A stretch of DNA of 63,545 bases from Proteus myxofaciens ATCC 19692 (GTDB taxonomy: Bacteria; Pseudomonadota; Gammaproteobacteria; Enterobacterales; Enterobacteriaceae): the NCBI RefSeq assembly GCF_001654855.1, contig NZ_LXEN01000038.1:1-63545 (forward strand). The letters run 5' to 3'. A program made the position numbers and the translations under genes. The notes under the pieces are model-generated. The model was given only the letters and a program-made list of their open reading frames with translations, did not search any database and was not told the DNA's origin. Of the stretch, positions 10,084 through 17,068 are shown piece by piece. Within the stretch, counting starts at the first letter, position 1; each line of letters opens with the position of its first letter.

Positions 10084-10104
10084 AAAAAGCCTCAGTTAAG
10101 AGGC
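10084..10104 (-). terminator. Rho-independent terminator after the distal antirepressor
   Basis: On the minus strand GCCTC, the loop TTAACT and GAGGC are followed by TTTTTG. It lies 40 bases after the stop codon of the gene at 10146-10901. Confidence 0.7.
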
Positions 10105-10145
10105 GTGATATGTGATCTCAAGCAAGCCGTCCTTGGCTTGGGTGA

Positions 10146-10901
10146 TTAAGCTACTTCAACACCATGAATGGCGTGTCGTAATGCTTTTACTCCATTGTCG
10201 TTATATCTGAATGCTTCAACCTGTTTTGATGAATAAGCAGATTTATCTAAGAAATATTTCCCATATTCCTCTGTTTTTAATCCGTGTTTATTAGCCATGC
10301 GTCCGATTTTATTGGCAGATACTTCAAGCATTTCGCCAACTTCGCCAGCGGTATAATACTTTTGTTCAAGTGCTGGCAAAGGAACGGCTTCAAACCCAAC
10401 AATCGGATTGACGATATTAGCTGCTACACATTGCTTTGCTTCATCACTCAAGTTAGGCATTAAGTCGAATAAGTTAGTAATGGCATCAACTGACATTTTC
10501 AGCGTTCTTGCTTGGCGGTATTCAGGTAAACCTGATTGGCTTTTCTTAATTGAGTAACTACCTGTTTCCATAATTTCAGGTAAAACTTGCTCACAAACCC
10601 AATCTTGAACATTTTCAGCAGATGGCAGATTGCTACGCATAATTAAGCGGAACATATCAGACTGACCAGCCAAAATAACGCCTTTAGGATTATCAAACCC
10701 TAATTCTAACGATTCGTTATAATTAAGTTTAATCAGTGACTTACAATGGTCTTTTAACGCTTTTGATGGATTTGTGTACCCTAACGAAGTCGCCAATTCA
10801 ACAGCAAGAAACACTGGCTTACCTTTATATTTCAATCCTGAAACAGTGATTAACTGGTCTTTGCTTGACTTGTAGTTAAAAACTCTAATACTATTACTCA
10901 T
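10146..10901 (-). CDS. BRO-N antirepressor (second antirepressor of the island)
   Basis: This 251-residue protein has an N-terminal BRO domain (residues about 10-115: GKPVFLAVELATSLGYTNPSKAL, then LIMRSNLPSAENVQDWVCEQVLPEI). A C-terminal winged-helix or KilAC-type part follows (residues about 185-245: YYTAGEVGEMLEVSANKIGRMANKHGL). Such proteins in P22-like phages bind and inactivate CI-type repressors. It lies downstream of another BRO-N gene and an Arc-like repressor. Its leader carries a plus-strand promoter and terminator that could produce an antisense RNA. Confidence 0.82.
   Translation of the reverse strand: MSNSIRVFNYKSSKDQLITVSGLKYKGKPVFLAVELATSLGYTNPSKALKDHCKSLIKLNYNESLELGFDNPKGVILAGQSDMFRLIMRSNLPSAENVQDWVCEQVLPEIMETGSYSIKKSQSGLPEYRQARTLKMSVDAITNLFDLMPNLSDEAKQCVAANIVNPIVGFEAVPLPALEQKYYTAGEVGEMLEVSANKIGRMANKHGLKTEEYGKYFLDKSAYSSKQVEAFRYNDNGVKALRHAIHGVEVA
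10865..10894 (+). promoter_or_regulatory. Candidate promoter for a sar-like antisense RNA (second)
   Basis: TTGACT (10865-10870) and TACTAT (10889-10894) are separated by 18 bases on the plus strand, opposite to the antirepressor gene in whose 5' end they lie. Transcription would start close to 10901, which is the antirepressor start codon. Confidence 0.5.
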
Positions 10902-10962
10902 AAATATACGTCCTATATTTTAGTTTAAGATGAGCCGATAGTTACAGCTATTGGCTTTTCTG
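10901..10962 (+). ncRNA. Candidate sar-like antisense RNA over the second antirepressor leader
   Basis: The predicted RNA of about 62 nt runs from just after the plus-strand promoter to a terminator (AGCCGATAG, six-base loop, CTATTGGCT, then TTTCTGTTTTT). It would be complementary to the leader and ribosome binding site of the antirepressor at 10146-10901. P22 sar RNA (about 68 nt) works in this way on ant. This one has not been shown to exist; the call rests on promoter, terminator and position. Confidence 0.45.
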
Positions 10963-10975
10963 TTTTTAGTGCCTA

Positions 10976-11548
10976 TCAATGTGTTAATCTCCTAACTTGT
11001 TTTGTCTTAGCTATTCCTTTCATATGTTGTGAATACATTAAGAACATACTCATTGTTGAATTGAGATGTTTCGCCATTTTCGGATCGAAGTTTTCCATAT
11101 CCTTTCTAGCTTCATCCCACGTTGTACAAATCAGACTTAATCTTGCTAACAATCCGTTTGCACTTACTGAGCTATCTTTTTCGACTGGTAAATCTTTCTT
11201 GTCAGCCACTTTTCTATCCAAAATATCCAGCACCCATTTACGGAACTCTTTAGCCACTGGAGTCGATGCAAACATTGCAATCAGGTGAGCGCCACGAAGT
11301 GAGTAAACTCTGACCACTTTATTGCGTAAGCTATTGTTTATTCCGTTGAACGTCATATTGACGGTCATTGTCATTGAGTCAGTAAACTCATCTGAATTAC
11401 GTGAGTACAATTTACTTACATTGTCAGTACGGCTATAACCTAGTACCTGTGCAATTTCAGTTGATGTTAACCACACCTGACCATTTTCAACGATTGGATT
11501 AAATGTGAAATTCTGGAAGGTAAGTTCATTCTTGGTTATACTATTCAT
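10976..11548 (-). CDS. BRO-N antirepressor (first antirepressor of the island)
   Basis: This 190-residue protein has an N-terminal BRO domain (residues about 10-110: GQVWLTSTEIAQVLGYSRTDNVSKLY, then VRVYSLRGAHLIAMFASTPVAKEFRKWVLDIL) and a short helical C-terminus. It is a clear paralogue of the protein encoded at 23035-23619: both carry the unusual SMTMTV/DMTMVT then NGINN(S/N)LR motif. It lies just downstream of an Arc-like repressor gene, the place of ant in the P22 immI region. Its leader overlaps a candidate antisense RNA. Confidence 0.82.
   Translation of the reverse strand: MNSITKNELTFQNFTFNPIVENGQVWLTSTEIAQVLGYSRTDNVSKLYSRNSDEFTDSMTMTVNMTFNGINNSLRNKVVRVYSLRGAHLIAMFASTPVAKEFRKWVLDILDRKVADKKDLPVEKDSSVSANGLLARLSLICTTWDEARKDMENFDPKMAKHLNSTMSMFLMYSQHMKGIAKTKQVRRLTH
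11520..11542 (+). promoter_or_regulatory. Candidate promoter for a sar-like antisense RNA (first)
   Basis: A good -10 hexamer TATACT (11537-11542) on the plus strand is preceded by TTGG; the -35 region is weak (TGGAAG, 17 bases upstream at about 11514-11519). Transcription would begin near 11549, immediately beside the antirepressor start codon at 11548. Confidence 0.4.
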
Positions 11549-11618
11549 GTCATTTATTCTCGCCCAAAGAGTTTATTTGATGTTAAGCCTCAGTTGTTAG
11601 CGCAACTGGGGTTTTCTT
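11549..11618 (+). ncRNA. Candidate sar-like antisense RNA over the first antirepressor leader
   Basis: The predicted RNA of about 68-70 nt ends at a strong plus-strand terminator (CCTCAGTTG at 11588-11596, six-base loop, CAACTGGGG at 11603-11611, then TTTTCTTTTTT). No plus-strand gene lies upstream that needs this terminator. The RNA would cover the ribosome binding site of the antirepressor and the gap after the Arc-like gene, matching both the position and the 68-69 nt length of P22 sar. Existence is inferred. Confidence 0.5.
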
Positions 11619-11620
11619 TT

Positions 11621-11791
11621 TTATAAACATTCTCTCATTACCTTTTCTACTCTCTCATCAAAGCTGCCTTCAAGCCTGATTAACATTTCCTGATTCTCAG
11701 ATCGTCTATTTCTTACTGCTGCCTCTTTTATTTTCCAGATCAAATCTTCTGGCATACGTACCTGCTTCTGTTTTATAACTTCTAAATCCAT
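11621..11791 (-). CDS. Arc-like ribbon-helix-helix repressor
   Basis: This 56-residue protein has the Arc/MetJ ribbon-helix-helix pattern (VRMPEDLIWKIKEAAVRNRRSENQEM), close to P22 Arc in size and layout. The start at 11791 is set by AAGGAGA six bases upstream; longer in-frame forms lack a site. It is the first gene of the minus-strand unit that continues into the antirepressor genes, so it probably represses its own promoter and the antirepressors. A 10-base inverted repeat overlaps the promoter. Confidence 0.82.
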   Translation of the reverse strand: MDLEVIKQKQVRMPEDLIWKIKEAAVRNRRSENQEMLIRLEGSFDERVEKVMRECL

Positions 11792-11823
11792 ACTTATCTC
11801 CTTGCTATCATACACTAGCATTT

Positions 11824-11865
11824 TGCTAACATTGATAGCATAGTAGCATAATGTTAGCATGTCAA
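11824..11865 (-). promoter_or_regulatory. Promoter and operator of the arc-antirepressor unit
   Basis: The minus strand has TTGACA (11860-11865), a 17-base spacer and TATGCT (11837-11842). Inverted 10-base arms TGCTAACATT (11824-11833) and AATGTTAGCA (11850-11859) flank the -10 box, one lying inside the spacer. These are the likely binding sites of the Arc-like or Mnt-like repressor. A divergent promoter (TTGATA at 11832-11837, TAGCAT at 11855-11860) may serve the plus-strand gene. Confidence 0.6.
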
Positions 11866-11889
11866 TGGTTTAAAACTTGGACAAACAAA

Positions 11890-12306
11890 ATGAGCAAAAA
11901 AGACGTTCAGCTGAATATACGTATAACTCAAGAGCTTAAAGATAAAATAGAAGAGTCAGCGAGAAAAAATAACCGTTCAATAAATGCTGAAGCTATAACT
12001 TTGATGGAAAGGTCTCTTAGAAACAAAAGCCTGACTAAAGCATCTGTTCTTGATGATAGCGAAGGAATAGTTAGCGCCATAAAAAATAGTCAACCTGACT
12101 TGAGTGAGGATGCCATAGAAGCTAGTTTAATGGGCTCGTTTGACATGATCTCTAGTATGGTTGTATTTCAAAACAAAGAAAAAATAAAAGAGCTAGCTGT
12201 TAACTCATTGTTAGATGCTCTTAAAAAAAGAGATGAATTAGGTGATGGAGATAATTCATTACTAGAAAATCTATATGACATAAAAATAAGTAAAGAGAAA
12301 AAATGA
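11890..12306 (+). CDS. Mnt-like ribbon-helix-helix repressor with C-terminal extension
   Basis: This 138-residue protein begins with an Arc/Mnt ribbon-helix-helix domain (residues about 1-50: VQLNIRITQELKDKIEESARKNNRSINAEAITLMERSL). About 85 further residues, helical and charged, follow. It is transcribed divergently from the Arc-like gene, as mnt is from arc in P22 immI. I chose the ATG at 11890 where homology to the family begins. The C-terminal part is longer than in Mnt (about 82 residues in all) and its function is unknown. Confidence 0.75.
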   Translation: MSKKDVQLNIRITQELKDKIEESARKNNRSINAEAITLMERSLRNKSLTKASVLDDSEGIVSAIKNSQPDLSEDAIEASLMGSFDMISSMVVFQNKEKIKELAVNSLLDALKKRDELGDGDNSLLENLYDIKISKEKK

Positions 12307-12310
12307 CCCA

Positions 12311-12335
12311 CAAAACAAAGGGCACGGATGCCCTT
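12311..12335 (-). terminator. Terminator between convergent mnt-like and chaperone genes
   Basis: AAGGGCA, a four-base loop and TGCCCTT form a strong hairpin three bases after the stop of the tail chaperone gene. On the minus strand it is followed by T-rich sequence (TTTGTTTTG). Confidence 0.55.
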
Positions 12336-12337
12336 GG

Positions 12338-13030
12338 TTACTTTCTCTTCCTGCTAACCAATCGGCGTTTACCACTGATAAGTTCATCATTGCGCTTATC
12401 ATCTTGCTTCATGATGTTGTCGTATTCTTCTTTAGTGAAGCCTTTCTCATCTGGATATTTAGCTTTAAGCATCATCTGAAACTCAGTCATGGTTAATTGT
12501 TCGGCTTCATCACGATTCATACCAAAGTGAGCACGAGCCGAACTAATATAGTCAATTGCCATAAACTCATCTGAGAATTCGTTTTTGCCTTCATTACGTT
12601 GAAGCTTGCGGATCTTCGCTTTACCGATAATTCCGTGAGTGAACAACTCTCTGGCAATAACGATAATATCAGCGATTAGCATCTTGCCGTTTTTATAGAC
12701 GATACCGCGCTTGCCTGATTGCCATTCGCCAATTATTTCAGAACAGTCATCATCACAACACGCCTGCATCACTATCATTGCCATTTGTAGGATATTGCGT
12801 CCGTATGTCGGCTTACTAATGGACTTTATTAACCACTCAGGAATAACCCTGTAATTCATTACGGCACGAGTAATTAAATCTTGTACCTCTGCGCCATTTA
12901 ATTGACCATATGCGCTCACAATCTGTTTAGGCTCACCAATTCTTATCATATTGATGAACGATGGTCTAAATAAGTAATCTTTTTTATCAGTAGAGATAAC
13001 TATCTCACCGATTTCTAAAATAGGCGTCAT
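12338..13030 (-). CDS. Tail assembly chaperone (DUF6246-like)
   Basis: This 230-residue protein lies between the tail tube gene and the tape measure module, where tail assembly chaperones (lambda G/GT) are encoded. The C-terminal half (SSARAHFGMNRDEAEQLTMTEFQMMLKAKYP) has the short GMxxxEAxxLTxxEF pattern seen in such chaperones. A separate T frame and an obvious slippery site were not found, so this may be a single-protein version. It ends in a basic tail (SGKRRLVSRKRK). Confidence 0.68.
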   Translation of the reverse strand: MTPILEIGEIVISTDKKDYLFRPSFINMIRIGEPKQIVSAYGQLNGAEVQDLITRAVMNYRVIPEWLIKSISKPTYGRNILQMAMIVMQACCDDDCSEIIGEWQSGKRGIVYKNGKMLIADIIVIARELFTHGIIGKAKIRKLQRNEGKNEFSDEFMAIDYISSARAHFGMNRDEAEQLTMTEFQMMLKAKYPDEKGFTKEEYDNIMKQDDKRNDELISGKRRLVSRKRK

Positions 13031-13079
13031 AACCCCTCCTGAATATTATCAAGGGCACTCGAGAGTACCCTTTGTAATA

Positions 13080-13835
13080 TTAAGCAGTGGTAACATTGAC
13101 CACGCATTTTGCAGTTTTACCGCCATCTTCTGATTTGACGGTGACATTTGCAGTCCCTTCGGCAACACCACGAACAGTCACTACATTCACAAGCTGAGTA
13201 ACTGTTGCAAAGTTCGGCTTATCGCTCACAGCAGTGTAGTTTTTGTTCGTCGCATCGGTTGGTGTAAATTTGACAGTAAATGTTTTGGTTTCACCCACTT
13301 TCACAGACAGAGTTGCTGGCTCAACGGCAACGCTTTCAACAACGATTTCTTCTTGTAGCCATTCAACCGTTTCTGCATCAGCAACTTTCAGTTCACCTGA
13401 GTAAGTGGAAATTTCTTTGGTTGGAAACTCCATAGACCATGATGTGAAAGTCATATAACCTTCGATTACGTCAGTTCCATCACCCTTCATATCTAACTGC
13501 ACCCAATATGACGGCTGACGACCAGCTTTAACTTCATCAAGGATTTCTTTAGCAATATCAAAAGCAGAAGTAGAGCCTGTTACACCAGCTTTTTTCAATT
13601 CACCATCAAAGCTAATTGTCACATCAGCACCGGTAACAATGGACTCCGACAATCCTTTTGTATCATCGGCGTTAGATGTCACTGTTTCCATACCAAAGTC
13701 TGTAGACTTACTTGTCAGCGCACCTAGTCGCATATATTGGTTTTGTAATGGTCTTTGATTAGAACAACCTTTTGCAATGCGCAGAATACCTGCGTTACCC
13801 ATCACTAGGCCTTTATCATCAGGGCATTGTGCCAT
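13080..13835 (-). CDS. Major tail tube protein with C-terminal Ig-like (Big2) domain
   Basis: The first 165 residues match lambda gpV-like tail tube proteins (VTGADVTISFDGELKKAG, then DVIEGYMTFTSWSMEFP). The last 80 residues form a bacterial Ig-like group 2 domain (residues about 170-250: VEPATLSVKVGETKTFTVKFTP, then GTANVTVKS). Ig-like domains project from the tail surface and may bind the cell surface or sugars. A minus-strand terminator-like hairpin lies just upstream. Confidence 0.88.
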   Translation of the reverse strand: MAQCPDDKGLVMGNAGILRIAKGCSNQRPLQNQYMRLGALTSKSTDFGMETVTSNADDTKGLSESIVTGADVTISFDGELKKAGVTGSTSAFDIAKEILDEVKAGRQPSYWVQLDMKGDGTDVIEGYMTFTSWSMEFPTKEISTYSGELKVADAETVEWLQEEIVVESVAVEPATLSVKVGETKTFTVKFTPTDATNKNYTAVSDKPNFATVTQLVNVVTVRGVAEGTANVTVKSEDGGKTAKCVVNVTTA

Positions 13836-13856
13836 GTTATAACCTCTTTATTTGCA

Positions 13857-13882
13857 AATAAAAAAGGCCGCTTATGCGACCT
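13857..13882 (-). terminator. Rho-independent terminator before the tail tube gene
   Basis: The minus strand has AGGTCGC, loop ATAA and GCGGCCT followed by TTTTTTATTT. It is internal to the late operon and so must be read through by Q-modified polymerase, or it lowers upstream gene expression relative to the tail tube. Confidence 0.65.
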
Positions 13883-13899
13883 GTTGAGATGTGTTTAAT

Positions 13900-14268
13900 T
13901 TAAGATGTACAGCGAAAAGAGAGTTTAAGAATAAACCGGCCTTCTTCTGTCGGTATAGGACTTGGTAGACCACCTAAGTTGTAGATTGAATTGAGTTCGC
14001 AATCATTGGGGAATTCAGCAACAAAGTTTAGAATTTCATTAGCTCTTACCAATGCAGGCTCGGGATCATACTGTGCAGATACCAAAATAAGCGTCACGAA
14101 ATCATCAGCACCCAAATCAGCAAATCGACCGCTACCATCATCAGGCTGAATAACAGCATATTGCTGCGTCTTTTCGTCTGGTTGCTCATTCCACGTTAGA
14201 TATTGAACAATGAAACCATCAAGTAAGTTGCCTCTGTTTAAGTAGCTTTCAAACTTCTCATGTATCAT
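13900..14268 (-). CDS. Tail terminator protein (gpU-like)
   Basis: This 122-residue protein matches the tail terminator family by size and pattern (QPDDGSGRFADLGADDFVTLILVSA, ending with RFILKLSFRCTS). It caps the tail tube after the correct length is reached. Its start overlaps the gp10-like gene by four bases. Confidence 0.72.
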   Translation of the reverse strand: MIHEKFESYLNRGNLLDGFIVQYLTWNEQPDEKTQQYAVIQPDDGSGRFADLGADDFVTLILVSAQYDPEPALVRANEILNFVAEFPNDCELNSIYNLGGLPSPIPTEEGRFILKLSFRCTS

Positions 14269-14636
14269 ATTTGAAGCTCCCGTTTAACTGCTCTGTCTAT
14301 ATCAGCTCTCGCCTCCTCGAAGGACAGTTTTAGAAACTCTTTCTTTGCCGTTGAGCGTCTGAATTTTTGTTTAACTCTAGGATCATGAACGTAAACTGCA
14401 TAGTTAGCGGAGTAACCAACTCTACCAGTAACTAATGTTCCGTTAACCTTAACCTCTCTGAATTGTGAGTTTATCAGGGTTGAAGTGTCACCAATCGGCG
14501 TGTATAAGAATGATAGCTCACTACCAATCAATAAAGCTGACTGAATAGCTCTCATCACTTTCTTACCTTGTATGTCACCAACAAGTGCTCTAAGGTTTGC
14601 GTTAGCCTGAGAAATGCCCCTTACTTTTGCTCCCAT
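14265..14636 (-). CDS. HK97 gp10-like neck/tail completion protein
   Basis: This 123-residue protein has the HK97 gp10 pattern (residues about 50-110: LYTPIGDTSTLINSQFREVKVNGTLVTGRVGYSANYAVYVH). It is probably part of the neck or of tail completion. It lies in the standard connector-to-tail order. Confidence 0.75.
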   Translation of the reverse strand: MGAKVRGISQANANLRALVGDIQGKKVMRAIQSALLIGSELSFLYTPIGDTSTLINSQFREVKVNGTLVTGRVGYSANYAVYVHDPRVKQKFRRSTAKKEFLKLSFEEARADIDRAVKRELQI

Positions 14637-14637
14637 A

Positions 14638-14979
14638 TCACACCGCCGTTATCAGAGTGTAGTCATCCGCAATATGCTCGAATAAGTCTTCATCACGTTT
14701 GATGAATTTGATTTCGTCAGCACCAGTAGATAACGGATCGCCTGAGCGCCTACCGATAGCGATAAAGTCACCTTTTTTAGCATCTGCATATTCAGTCCAG
14801 AAAACTAGCTTGATGGTGATTTCAGAGCCAATATCCAACTTTCCAGATTTAAGCTCGCTACCATAACCACAAAGGAAATGAACCGGCTCAGAGAATGTAA
14901 CTTTGCCGTATTTATCTTTTCCGTTTGGCCGCCATAAAGTAGCCCATGAGGTGTAAGCCCAATTTGCAACTGAACTCAT
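14638..14979 (-). CDS. Head-closure or head-tail adaptor protein
   Basis: This 113-residue protein has no strong motif. The pattern YADAKKGDFIAIG and its place between the connector and gp10-like genes fit a head-closure (stopper) protein. Its start overlaps the previous gene by one base. Confidence 0.6.
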   Translation of the reverse strand: MSSVANWAYTSWATLWRPNGKDKYGKVTFSEPVHFLCGYGSELKSGKLDIGSEITIKLVFWTEYADAKKGDFIAIGRRSGDPLSTGADEIKFIKRDEDLFEHIADDYTLITAV

Positions 14980-15347
14980 TAGACACCTCCAATCACCCGA
15001 AAAAAGCCCACCGTTTTACTAGATAATGGCAAATTAGCAAGGCATCCGGCACTATCCCATGTGCGGATCTGGTTCAATAGATAATCAGTACCGGCAGAGT
15101 CATACGCAAAAGAACGAGACGCCCCGTTAGGAGCGCCTTGTGATGATATCTTTCGAGCGCCAGATAATGAGGCGAGGCGAACCATTGCGTAAACTAGAAG
15201 CAGCTTTTGCAGCGACTCATCATAGTTAGCCGCCAAGCATTCAGATTTTGCATTCACTTGATCCAGTAGCAACAACAGCACGGAATCAGGCAATGTAAAC
15301 CCAAGCTCGGCTATCATTGGCTTTACGTCATCAAGTGTTATCACCAT
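14979..15347 (-). CDS. Head-tail connector protein (gp6-like)
   Basis: This 122-residue protein is mostly helical (LDDVKPMIAELGFTLPDSVLLLLLDQV), like the adaptor proteins that bind the portal ring. I chose the ATG at 15347, which has AAAGGT seven bases upstream; a longer in-frame start at 15407 would add a highly basic tail overlapping the upstream gene. It overlaps that gene by 17 bases. Confidence 0.65.
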   Translation of the reverse strand: MVITLDDVKPMIAELGFTLPDSVLLLLLDQVNAKSECLAANYDESLQKLLLVYAMVRLASLSGARKISSQGAPNGASRSFAYDSAGTDYLLNQIRTWDSAGCLANLPLSSKTVGFFRVIGGV

Positions 15348-15540
15348 CTGGCTTACCTTTACCCTTTTTCTTCTCTGGCGTGGCGACTTCGAGTTTTCGT
15401 TCTTCAACTCGCTCTACCAGACCAGCCCGTAGCCATGTTTCAGCGGTTTCTTCTGAGACATCCAGCTGAGCGCCAACCTCTTGTTTTTTGAGGTCGGCAC
15501 CAGCAAAGAAGTTACTTGAAATAACCTTTACCAGTGCCAT
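15331..15540 (-). CDS. Small hypothetical protein after the capsid gene
   Basis: This 69-residue protein is not recognised. It has an amphipathic, possibly winged-helix-like core (VGAQLDVSEETAETWLRAGLVERVE) and a lysine-rich tail (TPEKKKGKGKPDG). It follows the capsid gene by ten bases and overlaps the connector gene, so it belongs to the head operon. Confidence 0.6.
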   Translation of the reverse strand: MALVKVISSNFFAGADLKKQEVGAQLDVSEETAETWLRAGLVERVEERKLEVATPEKKKGKGKPDGDNT

Positions 15541-15549
15541 GAATCCCCC

Positions 15550-16614
15550 TTATGCGCCTTTAGCGTGGATAACTGAGAAGTGACCCGCGATGTCTTGCTT
15601 AACCATTAGGCCAGCAGCACCCCACGTGCGCCATACGTAGTCTGAGTTGTAGAACTGACGAGGGTCTGCAACAGTACCGAATGCCTGACCGACGATAGGA
15701 GCGATAACACCAGCACCAAGCGGAACAATCAGAACTTCGTTACCTTTCAGCTCATAGTCTTCTTTGATGTCTTTAATGCCCGTGATTTTCTTGATTTCCT
15801 CAAGAATGGTGCGGGTTTGGTTAACATCAAAGTAGACAGATTCCCAGTTAGACAGAATTTCGCCTGAGACATACCAAGTTTGCTCGCCGTATTGCAGGTT
15901 TTGCAGCTTCAGAACATCACGCAGTTTGATGATCTCGGTGCGGATTTTTTTACCATCTTGCTCAGTTGCGAAATTGATATTCAATGTCACTTGAGCTACA
16001 CGCTCATCACTACGCAAGCCTTTAAAGGTTTTCTCATCAAACGCAATAAAGTTGCCAGCAGCATCACGGAAACCATTCCAAATAAAGTCGAGGTATTTAC
16101 GACGAACCGTATCAACAGAGTCTTTCTGTGCATCAGATAGCGAGGCCAGCGCAGAGCCTTTACCGAAAATCGGATCACGCCATGTGAACTTAAAGCCAGT
16201 ATCATGAATTGGCACCATTGTTCCATCGAAGCTATAAGCGCTAGCTTCAAGTAATGCACCGACCTGCCCACTCATTGACGTGTGAGCCACACCGCCGCCA
16301 CCTTTACGTGCATACTCATAGACCGACTCATCAATACGAACTGAGCGAGATAATCCCATAAGGTCGTTTAACAAAGTGAATTCAGTGTTTGGCTGGAATT
16401 CAGCTAACACAGTCTGGTCATACGCTTTGTACAGGCGTTTGATATCGTCTACCGCATTAGCGGCATCTAAAACTGGCACATTACGAGCGCGAGAAATAAA
16501 GTCAGCCACAGCCTGAGCAGATGAATTACGCTCTAAACTCAACGCACCGAATTGCGCTTGGTTGGCTTCAAGGTTTCCGGTTTCGGTTGCCTTCTTAGTT
16601 GAAAAATAAAACAT
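15550..16614 (-). CDS. Major capsid protein
   Basis: This 354-residue protein lies between the cement and connector genes. Its length and pattern (GVIAPIVGQAFGTVADPRQFYNSDYVWRTWGA near the C-terminus) fit an HK97-fold capsid protein of the type labelled DUF6260 or encapsulin-like. The N-terminus (SSAQAVADFISRARNVPVLDAANA) is helical, as expected for the N-arm. Confidence 0.82.
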   Translation of the reverse strand: MFYFSTKKATETGNLEANQAQFGALSLERNSSAQAVADFISRARNVPVLDAANAVDDIKRLYKAYDQTVLAEFQPNTEFTLLNDLMGLSRSVRIDESVYEYARKGGGGVAHTSMSGQVGALLEASAYSFDGTMVPIHDTGFKFTWRDPIFGKGSALASLSDAQKDSVDTVRRKYLDFIWNGFRDAAGNFIAFDEKTFKGLRSDERVAQVTLNINFATEQDGKKIRTEIIKLRDVLKLQNLQYGEQTWYVSGEILSNWESVYFDVNQTRTILEEIKKITGIKDIKEDYELKGNEVLIVPLGAGVIAPIVGQAFGTVADPRQFYNSDYVWRTWGAAGLMVKQDIAGHFSVIHAKGA

Positions 16615-16624
16615 TCAGTTCCCC

Positions 16625-17065
16625 TTACTTGAACACAACACGAACCAGCTCACCGTCTTTCACAGTTAATGCTGAATCTTCTTCGACATAGGCAAATACT
16701 GCTTCACCTTCTGCACCCGTTGCCAGTGTGATTTGACCATTAGCAACAATAACCGCTTGGCCTTTCTTGTAGGTACCAGCAGCGGCACGCACATTTAAGA
16801 ACAGGCCTTGCATTGGTTGAATTGCCACCACCCAATCACCCGCTTTGATTGCATCATCAACCGTCTGGCAGCGCAGATAATCAAAGTTGGCCACATACAA
16901 AATGCTCGCTTCTTTACCATCAACCGATGGCGTGAATTTAGCAGTGGTCTCATCATAGAAACCGATAACACCCGCTTTAGTGTCAGCCGCAGCCGCACCT
17001 TCACGGTGTAGCAATGGGTTAGTGAATACACCACCCGCATGAATTACACGTTTTTTATTCGCCAT
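16625..17065 (-). CDS. Capsid cement/decoration protein (DUF2190-like)
   Basis: This 146-residue protein is rich in beta strands and small residues (AAAGTYKKGQAVIVANGQITLATGAEGEAVFAYVEEDS). That is the pattern of DUF2190-type cement proteins, which stabilise the expanded head. It lies directly before the capsid gene, ten bases away. Confidence 0.7.
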   Translation of the reverse strand: MANKKRVIHAGGVFTNPLLHREGAAAADTKAGVIGFYDETTAKFTPSVDGKEASILYVANFDYLRCQTVDDAIKAGDWVVAIQPMQGLFLNVRAAAGTYKKGQAVIVANGQITLATGAEGEAVFAYVEEDSALTVKDGELVRVVFK

Positions 17066-17068
17066 GTT

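Noticed and set aside
12338-13030. Programmed frameshift in the tail chaperone gene (G/GT type)
   Set aside because: No second frame follows, since the mnt-like gene and a terminator lie directly after the stop, and no clear slippery heptamer was seen.
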